From: Lachancea thermotolerans CBS 6340
Taxonomy: Eukaryota; Ascomycota; Saccharomycetes; Saccharomycetales; Saccharomycetaceae
Reading direction: 5' to 3'
Assembly (NCBI RefSeq): GCF_000142805.1
Contig: NC_013082.1
Location: forward strand, 992,001 to 1,056,000
Length of the DNA stretch: 64,000 nucleotides
In this document: positions 36,104 to 44,967 of the stretch, one piece after another
Layout: each line of letters starts with the position of its first letter
Numbering within the stretch: position 1 is the first letter of the stretch
Translations under genes and position numbers: made by a program
Notes under the pieces: model-generated
What the model was told of the DNA's origin: nothing
The model's input: only the letters and a program-made list of their open reading frames with translations
Databases searched by the model: none

Positions 36104-37771
36104 TCAAAATGCAGAAGCAAGAGACGCCGACTGGTGAGCATATTCTTCGAAAGACACAGGCTCGTACTTGATACCAAGGCCCTTAGCAATGGCGGAGCCC
36201 AAGTCCTGGTTCAACAAGCCAAAATATTGAGGAACCCTAGACTTGACTATGTCATCCGAAATTTTGGTGGCGTGGCCGACAACGTTTTCAATGAACCTTT
36301 TCTTCGCACCGGCGTCATAAACTTTCTCGTACAAGGCTCTTGGTTGCTCAAGATCAAGTGGAGAGCACCCGGTAACCCACTGGTACTCATTGATCTTGCC
36401 ATCCACAATTTCGTTGTGCTTCTTGTAGTCTTCCTGCTGCTGCACAGCGGCCTTGGAAGTTTCATCCAAGACAACACCAGTATATTTGGAGTGCGACCTC
36501 TTGTCGGAAAGCAGATTTTTGAACTGAACCCTCTCCTTGTAATGAGTGGAGATGTAGTTTGGATAAGAGTTCTGGTTGTAAATGCAGCCCGGTCCATCTC
36601 TTTGGAAGTTGCCCATGAGGAAAGGACATCCGGAAGAGCCTGGGGCGCTTGGACACATGTTCCTTGGGCTGTTCACTGGCAACTGAGTGTAGTTGGCACC
36701 CAATCTGTGGCGTTGAGTGTCTGGGTACGAAAACAGTCTTGACTGCAAAACATTGTCGTTAGATGGCTCAATGCCTGGAACGCAGGTGTTACTTGGACTG
36801 AAGGCAATCTGTTCAATCTCCTCAAAGTAATTGTCCACGTTCTCGGTCAAAGTAATCTTTCCGAACTTACGCAGAGGGAACTCCTTGTGGGGCCAGATCT
36901 TGGTCAAATCGTTGATTGAGTACCTGAAGTTCTCAGCCTGAGCAGGAGTCATGGTCTGGACATAACAAGTGTAGGTTGGGCGCTCGCCTGACTCCAATCT
37001 GTCGAAAAGCTTTCTAGTGTTGTAGTCAGGGTTAGCGCCACTGAGCTCAGCCGCCTGCTGGTCGGTTAAGGTTTTGAAACCTTCATCGGGTCTGACGTGA
37101 ATTTGCACGTATGTTAGCTCGCCCTTTTCGTTGAAGAACTTGAACGTGTGGCCCGAGTACCCGCTCATTTGGGCCCAATCCGCTGGCGTGCCTCTGTCGC
37201 CAAACATGTAGGTGATCTGATGAATTGACTCCAAATTCTGCGTCAAGTAATCCCAGTACATCGTACTGTCGTTGCCGTGGTTCAAGTGGGAACGAGGGTC
37301 TCTCTTTTGAGTGTGAATGAAGTGAGGGAACTTGTTCGCGTCACGGATGAAGAAAACGGGAGTGTTGTTGAACACCCAGTCGTGGTTGCCCCACTCGGTA
37401 TAAAACTTAACTGAAAAACCACGAGGGTCTCTGGCAGTGTCGGGAGTACCAGACTCACCGCCCACGGTTGAAAAGCGCACTACACCAGGACATTTGTAGC
37501 CTGGCTTTTGGTATGGTGCCGCGAAAGTGATGTCGGACAACGAGTCTGTCAGTTCGAATTCCAGACGGCAGCCACCACCCTTGGCGTGGACGACACGCTC
37601 AGGAACACGCTCACGGTCGAAGTGTGCTATACTCTCAATCAGGTGAACGTCCTGCAGGAGGATTGGACCGTCTGGACGCGAGACCTGGGATCCGTAGGGG
37701 TGGTGAGAGTAAGGAATGCCGTTGGCGAGGGCGTAAACCTGTTGGCCGGTGCTGTCTTTTTTTTCAATCAT
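36104..37771 (-). CDS. CTT1: CTT1, cytosolic catalase T
   Basis: A haem catalase that breaks down hydrogen peroxide. It has 555 residues (S. cerevisiae Ctt1 562). The distal His is in RERVPERVVHAKGGG, the essential Asn in the TEWGNHDWVFNNTPVFFIRD block, and the proximal haem Tyr in RLFSYPDTQRHRLG. The C-terminus (ASLASAF) is not a peroxisomal PTS1, which favours the cytosolic catalase T over CTA1. It lies near NNF2 (YGR089W) as S. cerevisiae YGR088W does. The promoter is long; in S. cerevisiae CTT1 is driven by stress elements, and one AGGGG pentamer is at 38124-38128. Confidence 0.96.
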   Translation of the reverse strand: MIEKKDSTGQQVYALANGIPYSHHPYGSQVSRPDGPILLQDVHLIESIAHFDRERVPERVVHAKGGGCRLEFELTDSLSDITFAAPYQKPGYKCPGVVRFSTVGGESGTPDTARDPRGFSVKFYTEWGNHDWVFNNTPVFFIRDANKFPHFIHTQKRDPRSHLNHGNDSTMYWDYLTQNLESIHQITYMFGDRGTPADWAQMSGYSGHTFKFFNEKGELTYVQIHVRPDEGFKTLTDQQAAELSGANPDYNTRKLFDRLESGERPTYTCYVQTMTPAQAENFRYSINDLTKIWPHKEFPLRKFGKITLTENVDNYFEEIEQIAFSPSNTCVPGIEPSNDNVLQSRLFSYPDTQRHRLGANYTQLPVNSPRNMCPSAPGSSGCPFLMGNFQRDGPGCIYNQNSYPNYISTHYKERVQFKNLLSDKRSHSKYTGVVLDETSKAAVQQQEDYKKHNEIVDGKINEYQWVTGCSPLDLEQPRALYEKVYDAGAKKRFIENVVGHATKISDDIVKSRVPQYFGLLNQDLGSAIAKGLGIKYEPVSFEEYAHQSASLASAF

Positions 37772-39103
37772 TGTTAAAAATGTGGTTGCTGTTGTCGCTG
37801 TGGCCTTCTTAAAGATGAACTAGCGATTGGCCTATCGAAACCTAATCGCCAGGAACTTCGCTCTCAGGCCGCGCTTTATATTCTAACTTCCATAGCAATC
37901 TTTCTGGCTGGGCATGCAAAATCTTTGTAAGCATAGCGCTTCTGGCCGCTATAACCCCATTTCAAAAGTCAGCATTATGGTCCGCAAACTCCGATACAAA
38001 CTCGTATACTGGCGGGGCCTTTGCTTTATTAATTAGCTTTTGCTGTTTACCCAAAACTTACCTGCCACTCCCTCTTTCGATGACGTAAGTCTTGGAGATT
38101 TGCAAGCGCAGACGCACGAACTAAGGGGACACGCGTGCATCTTGTTTTGAAATTTCGTTCTAAAAATCAAAACAGGAGCCATAACTATGAACGACAGGGT
38201 AAGCAGTGAATTTGGGCGTGGCGGCGGGAGCACGGAACGTAGTGTTGGTGAACGACGTTGGGTCGAAATCGGGATCCGGGTTTCCCGCAGGCATGTGAGA
38301 ACACTGTAAGTTGTTGGCGTGTCCAATCGTTTAACTTCACAGTGCGCTAACGATTAGGGCTTGTTTAGCACGTTGGAAACAGCGAAGGACGGTGGCGATA
38401 CACTAAGCTATGCCGCGCCTTTACGAGCGGACGCGCAGCAGATGTGCCGCATACAAACAACCAAAGTTTCCGGGATAGTATTCCGCTAAGCGCGCTTGCA
38501 GGCTCGTGCAGTTGTGGCGAGATGCTCAACCCCCAGCAGTGCTGCGCTTATGAGCAGTATTAATGAGTAGTATTTTGTTTTCTGGGTGTCTAGCTCACGG
38601 GCGTTCCAAGGTTTTTTTTTGATAGGTGGGCAGAATGTACATCCCCAAGCGATAATGCCGGGTCTTTTATAATGAAAAGTGTAAAATAGCCGCCAACCCT
38701 AAAAAGTGCTTGATTTGCCAGACACTCGGTGGAAGACCGAGGGCTGAACGCGGCCCGTAAACTCCACTGTTGATTCGAAATTGTTGCGAGGGAGTCAATC
38801 TTTGGATGCTTGAAGCTTGCATTCTTGTGCAGAAGTTGCGTGCATGTATAGCTGAAATGAACTCATGGAATTGTAAGGACTCGTTGAAAAAGAACGTTTA
38901 GGTTAGGCTCTGCTACGCAAGAACTATACATGAACCAGCCACGTGAAACGCGCGGTTCATGTTTCGAATGCTCTTGTTTTGTGATCCCTGCTAGTTTTCT
39001 GTGCACTATAAAGCAGCACGCATCTGCGTGTGGGCATCACGCGACATGCGTCGGAAAGAAGTTCCACATCCACTTGATCAACGCTGTTTCATCTATGTAA
39101 CAT
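37772..39103. other. Long (1.3 kb) CTT1 upstream region
   Basis: No gene was recognised between the CTT1 start and the RPN7 stop. Features seen: AGGGG (stress-element type) at 38124-38128; a GC-rich stretch around 38215-38240; a hairpin CTCGGT-GGAAG-ACCGAG at 38725-38741; a 9-bp inverted repeat at 38928-38962 around a CACGTG; and T-runs near 38610. The length is unusual for this compact genome and may hold regulatory sites, an unannotated RNA, or both. Confidence 0.5.
38928..38962. repeat. 9-bp inverted repeat around an E-box
   Basis: Arms ACATGAACC (38928-38936) and GGTTCATGT (38954-38962) are perfect complements with a 17-base spacer that contains CACGTG (38940-38945). It lies 1.16 kb upstream of CTT1 and 140 bp beyond the RPN7 stop. 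Confidence 0.6.
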
Positions 39104-40330
39104 CTACACAACGCGGTCGGTACCCGTGAGCCTCACGGCCGTCCCGTACTTTTGAAGCTTCGTCAGCAAACCGTCACCTTGCTTTATCAGCGTGTGGTAC
39201 TGCACGTTTTTGTTGTCGGGCCTGTTGGTCTCGACAATGCCATTGACTCTGTCGATGACGCAGTTGAGCTGCTTGTTGGGAATGAACTTCCCTAGGTCCT
39301 TGTCTAGAAAGTCGACGGAGACACCGAAAGCACTTGCCATGGTCTTTATTGATAGAGTCTTGTAAGACTCGAGTAGCTGTGCGTAGACCTTTCTCCTCAT
39401 TTCACGCACGAAAAAGTCGGCGTGCTTGCTCAGGTATTTGCAGGGTACCAAGACCTTGTCGTACGTCTCCAAGAGGAATGGAAAGTAGCTTGAATACTCA
39501 GAGGTGTATAGCGATATGGTCAGGGAGGAAATGGACTGCAAAGCAGGGGTGTTGGTCATCAAGGACAGTAATTCAGGAGAGTCAATGATCTTATCTTTCA
39601 GCTCGGTTCTCTCCAATGCAAACAACCCAGCCACCGAAGCATATGTGGCAATGTTCTCATACGAGGTCAGCTCTGTAGATGTGAAAGTGGCTAGTGAGTC
39701 CACCAGTAGATTCGCCGCTTCTTTAAAATCCCTAATTGCCAAGCAATGCACGCCCTTGTAGGTCTTGTAGCGATTCCTTCTTTCCCAGTCTCCTCCCTTC
39801 TCGATCATGGAAAAGGTTTGCTCCAGCTTTTCTTTGACAAACTGCTGGTCATTGTAGAAGAAACCTAGCCTTGTTATGGTGAGCATGATGTCAATCTTGG
39901 AGCCCGTCGAGACAGCTTTATCTAGCGCTTTGGCCAGTGTCTTCTCAGCATTCGTTTTGTCACCAATCTGTGCATAATACTCTCCAAGCTTAACCCAAGC
40001 CTGGGCTTTCTCCAGCTCTCCCTCGTCTTTTTCTTCCACCTCTTGCAACCGCTCCTTTAGTTCAGTTATATTTTGTTGATTGCGATCAACAAGAGATTTG
40101 TATAGCGTCTCGTCCCACTCAAAGGCTCCCTTGGGGAGGTACTCTTCGTACAGGAACTTGTAAAATGGCGCCATGGCCTCTTCCTTTACCTTGTCCAGCA
40201 CGAACTTCAGGGATGCCTCGTGCTGATCCTTCAGTCTCGGCTCAGACAAAATGAAGGCGTGGTCGGCAACTTCATAGTTGGGAACATTGGCCACGCTGCT
40301 TTCGACGTAATTGGATTCTTCTTCGGCCAT
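39104..40330 (-). CDS. RPN7: RPN7, 19S proteasome lid subunit
   Basis: A PCI-domain subunit of the 26S proteasome lid. The ATG at 40330 (MAEEESNYVESSVANVPNYE) gives 408 residues; the frame is open 17 codons further only through a TTG and across a PACE site, so the shorter start is preferred. Conserved stretches include EGELEKAQAWVKLGEYYAQI (helical TPR-like repeats), GDWERRNRYKTYKGVHCLAI, and the PCI part YAQLLESYKTLSIKTMASAF. Length is near the S. cerevisiae 429. It lies after CTT1 here, while in S. cerevisiae RPN7 is on the XVI arm with GLD1 (YPR109W). Confidence 0.96.
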   Translation of the reverse strand: MAEEESNYVESSVANVPNYEVADHAFILSEPRLKDQHEASLKFVLDKVKEEAMAPFYKFLYEEYLPKGAFEWDETLYKSLVDRNQQNITELKERLQEVEEKDEGELEKAQAWVKLGEYYAQIGDKTNAEKTLAKALDKAVSTGSKIDIMLTITRLGFFYNDQQFVKEKLEQTFSMIEKGGDWERRNRYKTYKGVHCLAIRDFKEAANLLVDSLATFTSTELTSYENIATYASVAGLFALERTELKDKIIDSPELLSLMTNTPALQSISSLTISLYTSEYSSYFPFLLETYDKVLVPCKYLSKHADFFVREMRRKVYAQLLESYKTLSIKTMASAFGVSVDFLDKDLGKFIPNKQLNCVIDRVNGIVETNRPDNKNVQYHTLIKQGDGLLTKLQKYGTAVRLTGTDRVV

Positions 40331-40673
40331 CGTTTTGAAACTGTTCGCGGGTCCAGATTGTTTAACTCTCAGCGGTGGCAAATCGTGTAGCTCTGTACTG
40401 TTTTTCGATGTCTATTATTCAAGATATTAAGTCATTATATACGATGATGGCGGTTCTAGCGTGTTTAGGAACACTAACAGGTCAGGCAGGGTCGAGCAAA
40501 GAGATCGTAGCATGCTCCTACTGAGGCCAATCAATAGCTTGGGCACACCAAGCTTTTACCTGTTGTTTTCTCAAGAATGCTTATGTTTATCCCAGATTGT
40601 TGTTAAACTTATACATATATCGTGTATGCAAATCGGCAAGAGACCTGATGCGCAAGAACTTTACCCAGTCTAT
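40331..40673. other. RPN7-ERP intergenic region
   Basis: About 340 bp: the RPN7 promoter with a PACE site (40374-40382) and the 3' end of the ERP2/ERP4 gene. Nothing else was seen. Confidence 0.4.
40374..40382 (+). promoter_or_regulatory. PACE element (Rpn4 site) of RPN7
   Basis: An exact GGTGGCAAA, the proteasome-associated control element bound by Rpn4 in S. cerevisiae, lies 44-52 bp upstream of the RPN7 ATG. It is in the reverse orientation relative to the gene, which is allowed for this element. Confidence 0.8.
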
Positions 40674-41306
40674 TTAGACGTAGTTCTTTTGACGGTCTTT
40701 GAACAAAAATTGAACAATCGCAGCCTGGATTACGCTAATGCCAACCGTCAAGCCCATGGTCAACATGGACATCCACACTAACCTACTCTCTGTAGATTTG
40801 ACAGTGTACATGTTTCTCCACTCTCTAGCTCTGAGGTAATTCATCATTTTCGTGATTTTGTTGAGGTTTCTTTCAATCTCCTCAATAGCGTTATTCGCGA
40901 TGGCGTCTTCGGGAGCGGCGTTGGCGCCCAAATTTTCTTTCTCCAGTTCCAAGGTGACCTCCACCTTCTTCAAAGCAGTCCCGTAGTTGTTGGAAAAGCA
41001 GAAAGAGTATTCGCCCAAGCCGAACGACTTGAGTAGGAAGTCTGAATACTTCTTGTGCGTCTCTGTGGCAATTGCTCTTCCATCGGGTGCAGTTATCTCA
41101 AAGTCAATTTCGAAGTTGCCACCGGTCAAGACTTGATAGCTTATGACAAGCGAATCATCGTTGGACTTTAGATCATAATATAAACATTCTTTGCTGAATG
41201 AAGGTAGCATCAGTGCCACCGGCGAGTAGCTGTTGGCATTGGCTAGCACACCAGTGATGCATAGGAAGAGCGCCGCAAACACGCTCACAATTGACTGGGC
41301 TAACAT
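40674..41306 (-). CDS. ERP2/ERP4: ERP2/ERP4-type p24 cargo receptor
   Basis: A 210-residue p24 (EMP24/GP25L) protein of COPII and COPI vesicles cycling between ER and Golgi. It has a signal peptide (about residues 1-22, VSVFAALFLCITGVLANA), a luminal GOLD domain (KECLYYDLKSNDDSLVISYQ, then FCFSNNYGTALKKVEVTLE), a coiled coil (IEEIERNLNKITKMMNYLRA), one membrane span, and a short cytosolic tail KDRQKNYV. It is nearly identical in pattern to S. cerevisiae Erp2 and Erp4, which are whole-genome-duplication copies, so this is the single ancestor-type gene. ERP4 (YOR016C) neighbours PET127 (YOR017W) in S. cerevisiae; PET127 lies 8 kb away here. Confidence 0.93.
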   Translation of the reverse strand: MLAQSIVSVFAALFLCITGVLANANSYSPVALMLPSFSKECLYYDLKSNDDSLVISYQVLTGGNFEIDFEITAPDGRAIATETHKKYSDFLLKSFGLGEYSFCFSNNYGTALKKVEVTLELEKENLGANAAPEDAIANNAIEEIERNLNKITKMMNYLRAREWRNMYTVKSTESRLVWMSMLTMGLTVGISVIQAAIVQFLFKDRQKNYV

Positions 41307-41582
41307 GATGGCACACGAACCGCTTCTGTTGCTAGTAGCTTGACGTTGTTTTGAAGGTGTGGTTTACGTGTACCGCCAAAAAATTTTAGACATGTTTTAG
41401 CAATGTATATATCACCATACACGTTTTACACAGGACCAGTAGCGGCCCAAGAGGAAGGTCTGGGAGTGAAGCTAAGCTTTGAGCACTCGGATTTAGCTAT
41501 TCGTTGACCGTTCTAATTGATAATTCAAGACTGTTGAAATTGAGTTTTAGCCTTTTTTGAGTTCTATATGTCAGATAGAATT

Positions 41583-41855
41583 TTAATATCCTATGTTTGA
41601 GAATATTCGGGCCATGCTGTGGTAAATAAGCTCAGCGGCAGCAACTTTCGAAGCCCTTGGTATTTGATCCTGATTTTTAACGTAGTTCACAGGAACTCTT
41701 TGAGCTGCATAACAAATCAATTGCGATATATTTTTCAGCCTATGACAGTTATGTTGGAAGCGACAAAACTCATGAGAAAATATTGCCAAGCATATCGCTG
41801 CACCTGCTGCCTCAGTATTTGAAAGGCTTATCAAAGAAGACGCCCTTTCAAACAT
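41583..41855 (-). pseudogene. Protein-like fragment, unknown family
   Basis: A 90-codon minus-strand ORF with a balanced, coding-like composition (CLAIFSHEFCRFQHNCHRLK, then PRASKVAAAELIYHSMARIF). It has no partner domain on either side and I cannot name the family. It could be the end of a lost gene. A chance ORF is also possible. Confidence 0.3.
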
Positions 41856-41919
41856 CCCTTGATACGTACAAATTCATTGCTTCCGGATTGGTATTACAAG
41901 CTTTCTGTTTTAAACTTCA

Positions 41920-42269
41920 TTCGTGAAACTCGAAGTTGTTTTACTTCCCGCGCACTCGGCGCCCAAACTTGTCTTCACCGAGGACTATTTTGAGCAGCTT
42001 CAAAAACCAGAGGAAAAACGTAACCTTGATTACTACCTCGAGGTTGACCGCATAATAGCATACTCCCTTTGCCATCGGATCGGGGATTTCCGGAGCTAAC
42101 CTAAAAGGATTCCGGGTCGTAGAACCACGAAGACTTCATAGGACTGCTATTACATATTATCTTGGATGCCAATTCTGACATTATTTGGGGCGACAGAGAT
42201 GAAGAAAACTCGTTCATCTCAGGGGAGGATCTGAAAAACAAGGATTTCCGCAGGATTTCGTTTAATTGA
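41920..42269 (+). pseudogene. Decayed C-terminal half of a DUF1963 gene
   Basis: Two frames of this stretch match the C-terminal half of the intact DUF1963 protein downstream. The first frame, 41929-42100, contains APKLVFTEDYFEQLQKPEEK (intact gene: DSKLLFTKDTQ) and later SLCHRIGDF (intact: SSGHRIGGY). The second, about 42145-42269, reads DIIWGDRDEENSFISGEDLK and NKDFRRISFN then a stop (intact: DIMWGDAGVGNFFISEEDLK, NKNFNKVFFT). There is no full-length frame and no N-terminal part, so it is a broken paralog. Confidence 0.8.
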
Positions 42270-42591
42270 GGCTGTACCTGAATTATCAAAATCAAAACAC
42301 TGTCGCGGGGCGCATAGCAGTTTATCCTATGCCAACAAAAAACCCGTATTTTACAGAACGTGTTGCCTAATAGGCATTCTCGTCGGCAGGCCCCAAATGT
42401 TGAATTTTTTACCATCATGAGCCTATGCTGTGGACAAGGTTCAGAGAGAGGAAAACTTCACAGGCTTGTACACCCTTTCAATATTGCAAATCGCGGAAAG
42501 CCAGCACGCAGTAGATGCTTACGGGGCCATAATTTTCAACTGCGTTTACAGAGGCGCGCGCTAGCAATAAATATAACAGAATGAAACTTCA

Positions 42592-42690
42592 CATGCCTGG
42601 TGGGTCCGGGCTTGAACCTGCATCCTAGAGAGCTATGGTCTTAGCAAATCTGCTAAGAAAGCTTATCAACTAAAAATGGTGGACCGCGTG
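42592..42690 (-). tRNA. Degenerate tRNA-like sequence (class II, possibly Leu)
   Basis: On the minus strand a B-box-like GGTTCAAGCCC follows a variable-arm-like stretch ending GGATGCA, as in yeast tRNA-Leu, and a stem TTAGC/GCTAA stands where the anticodon arm would be. The acceptor ends pair only partly (GGTCC/GGACC), the T stem has mismatches and the anticodon loop lacks the U33 position. It looks like a dead tRNA gene or an extra TFIIIC site rather than a working tRNA. Confidence 0.3.
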
Positions 42691-43001
42691 TTTGCAGCCT
42701 GCGCAGCGCTTACTCTCTAAATGATTAATTTTTACAATGATTAATCCACTGCCAAGCTTTCGCATCACGGGGCTACCGTTCGCTTAGCTCATTACTTCTT
42801 CAGAGCTCATTTACACAATACACCAGGGCATGTTGATATTACCACGTGAGAGTCGTGGGTGTAAACTCCGTCGTAGTTTGTTGATGATAGGTATTTACAG
42901 AACAGCCCCTCAACTTCTGGGCTGTTTCCGTCAATACGGTCCTTTCAACCATTTTAGAAGTTCTCTAACTGCCCGGGCGTCTCGAAGATCACAGAGTTTC
43001 T

Positions 43002-43051
43002 GAGACAGATGAATCCAAGGTGATTTCTGAATTCCCGTTTGCGGAGCCTGG
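43002..43051 (+). pseudogene. Second short relic of the DUF1963 gene
   Basis: About 50 bases closely match 44540-44590 of the intact gene at the DNA level; translated it reads ETDESKVISEFPFAEPG against ETDESKLVSDFSFAESA. The flanks do not match. It represents a different part of the gene than the relic at 41920-42269. Order is inverted relative to the gene (this middle piece lies downstream of the C-terminal piece), so two separate degenerate copies, or one rearranged copy, are present. Confidence 0.7.
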
Positions 43052-43366
43052 AAAAAAAAAAACGTGGTGCCCATGAACTTAAAAGCTAAGCTCACTTTCA
43101 TCAAAGGCACAGAGGTTATGTAATGTCAGGGCTTCCGGTTCCAACAGACTACTGATCTCGATCCTTTTTGTTTTTACGGCGACTAGTCTGAGGAATGTAA
43201 TACAATGAAAAGGCCTCCTCAGCACAGGATCGGCGGCTATAGTGATTCGTACAACTTGACTGAAGAGGGAACAGTTTCTGCGAAGATCTCGCAGAGCTGC
43301 TACAGATAGATATAGCAAGGTTCTGTACTTTTGTTTTTACTGATTCCTGTGGTTTGGAAAATAGGC

Positions 43367-43486
43367 CTCGGACTTCGCAACAGCCTACGCTACCCTATTA
43401 GCCAATATTGTACTATCAACCGGCCTTGGCTTTGTGCAAGTCTATTTGTACAACCTTCTCGTTGCGATAGGACTGCTAGGATAGAA
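43367..43486 (+). pseudogene. Possible membrane-protein remnant
   Basis: A 38-residue frame reads ASDFATAYATLLANIVLSTG and continues LGFVQVYLYNLLVAIGLLG to a stop, strongly hydrophobic and protein-like, with a stop directly before it. It resembles a transporter transmembrane segment, but I cannot assign a family. Chance remains possible at this length. Confidence 0.3.
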
Positions 43487-43592
43487 CTCTGGCCATCGCG
43501 GTCTCTTGCTTTAGACATAGTCGATCGCAGCTACAATTCCAAAAGGTTATGTACTCTTTCAAGTTTGTAAATCATCGTGTTTAGAATTTAAA

Positions 43593-43742
43593 ATGCAGCA
43601 TCTTCAGATGAGTTTTCTAACATGCGCTACTAAGTTAACTTTCGCTTTGTTGGCGGGCCTTTACAGAACGGTCAGTGCAACGCGCCAGCTCTCTTTCGAC
43701 TACACAAATGATGGTATTCTTCGTAGAATACTGTGCCCTTGA
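43593..43742 (+). CDS. Possible 49-codon ORF with signal-peptide-like start
   Basis: ATG to stop encodes a peptide beginning MQHLQMSFLTCATKLTFALL and continuing AGLYRTVSATRQLSFDYTND, a basic-then-hydrophobic start like a signal peptide. No family is recognised. It could be the 5' remnant of a secreted protein gene, or chance. Confidence 0.2.
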   Translation: MQHLQMSFLTCATKLTFALLAGLYRTVSATRQLSFDYTNDGILRRILCP

Positions 43743-44187
43743 ACTAGCCACAGGTACTTACAAAACATAAAGAATACTTAAGAACAACTGCTTGCACAGG
43801 TAACCCTCTACTAGACTCCCATGCTTCGCGCGTCATGATTCTTTCTCCTGCAGATAACGGACGCTTTACAACGCAGGCTTGAGCACAACAGCTCCGCGGA
43901 GAAATTTCAGTTCTACTGATTCGAGTGTTTGATCTCAGCCTCATAGGGGCTTATGTTGAGGCATTCTTTTAAGAAAACAGCTAAAGCTATGGCGGCCTGT
44001 TTCGTGTTTAGCACCCTAGTAAAACTGACAGAACGATGAAATGTGGACTTGTGACAGTGTTTTATGGAAGAGGATCTCTCCAAAAGGTATTAGCTTCGGG
44101 GCTGAACCCATGGTAAGGGCTGGCATTCACGGTCGCGTTAGAATCTGTTTGTAACAAGGCCCTTCTAATAATGTTTATAATCTCGGC

Positions 44188-44967
44188 ATGGCAGAAGACT
44201 TTGAGCTGCCGAGAAGTTACGAAAAGTACAGAGAGGTTCTAAAGCGTACGCTCAAGAAATGCATCAATATAAAAGCAGAGATCGCGTCAACGGGCCCTTT
44301 CGATAGCAAGTTCGGCGGTGATCCATACTTTCCAAAGAATGAAGCATATCCTGTGGATGAAGGAAGTGCACCTTTGGGGTTTTTAGTGCAGATCAACTTC
44401 GAGCAAGTCCCCTGCCTGAAGAACTATCCAAAAACGGGGATACTCCAGTTTTATGCAGGTCTCGAAGCGGGCGTGGCCATTTCAGATGATGAGTTCAAGC
44501 AATCGGGCTACCGTGTTATCTACTTTGAGAATGTCGAGACAGATGAATCGAAGCTAGTTTCTGATTTCTCGTTTGCGGAATCGGCGAGGGATGAGTTACC
44601 GGTTTCGTCAGATTCCAAACTTCTCTTCACCAAGGACACTCAGATTATGCCACCCTGTGACTTCCGTTTCGAACAAGTTTTAGACCGTGGAAGTTGTAGC
44701 AGCACCGGCAGTGGTCTCCTCGATTATTACGATATGTCCGATTCCTCTGGCCACAGAATCGGAGGTTATCCAGCTTTCACGCAAGAGGACCCCAGGCCGC
44801 TTTTCAGCGAAAACTTAACAGAGTTGTTGTTGCAGGTAGATACTGATGGTGATCCTGGTCCTGATATTATGTGGGGCGATGCTGGCGTGGGCAACTTTTT
44901 CATTTCTGAGGAGGATCTCAAAAACAAGAACTTCAACAAAGTCTTTTTCACTTGTGACTGCGCCTGA
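44188..44967 (+). CDS. DUF1963 (YwqG-like) protein
   Basis: A 259-residue soluble protein of the DUF1963/YwqG family, common in bacteria and patchy in yeasts; function unknown. Family features are seen: SKFGGDPYFPKNEAYPVDEG near residue 47, GFLVQINFEQVPCLKNYPKT, LQFYAGLEAG, then GHRIGGYPAFTQEDPR near 190, LLLQVDTDGD and the closing IMWGDAGVGNFFISEEDLKN. It is intact, from ATG to stop, with no signal peptide or membrane span. Base composition resembles the neighbours. Decayed copies lie 1-2 kb upstream, so the gene has been duplicated and lost locally. S. cerevisiae has no homolog that I can recall. A bacterial origin is possible but cannot be shown from this window. Confidence 0.85.
   Translation: MAEDFELPRSYEKYREVLKRTLKKCINIKAEIASTGPFDSKFGGDPYFPKNEAYPVDEGSAPLGFLVQINFEQVPCLKNYPKTGILQFYAGLEAGVAISDDEFKQSGYRVIYFENVETDESKLVSDFSFAESARDELPVSSDSKLLFTKDTQIMPPCDFRFEQVLDRGSCSSTGSGLLDYYDMSDSSGHRIGGYPAFTQEDPRPLFSENLTELLLQVDTDGDPGPDIMWGDAGVGNFFISEEDLKNKNFNKVFFTCDCA

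Larger units (their letters stand above)
41307..44187. other. 2.9-kb gene-poor interval with decayed coding sequence
   Basis: No intact gene of clear family. It holds decayed copies of the DUF1963 gene that follows (41920-42269 and 43002-43051), a degenerate tRNA-like sequence (42592-42690), a frame that reads like a membrane-protein remnant (43367-43486), and two short ORFs (41583-41855 minus; 43593-43742 plus). A short frame at 42448-42570 reads TGLYTLSILQIAESQHAVDA and also looks protein-like. The interval reads like the remains of several lost or duplicated genes. Confidence 0.6.
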
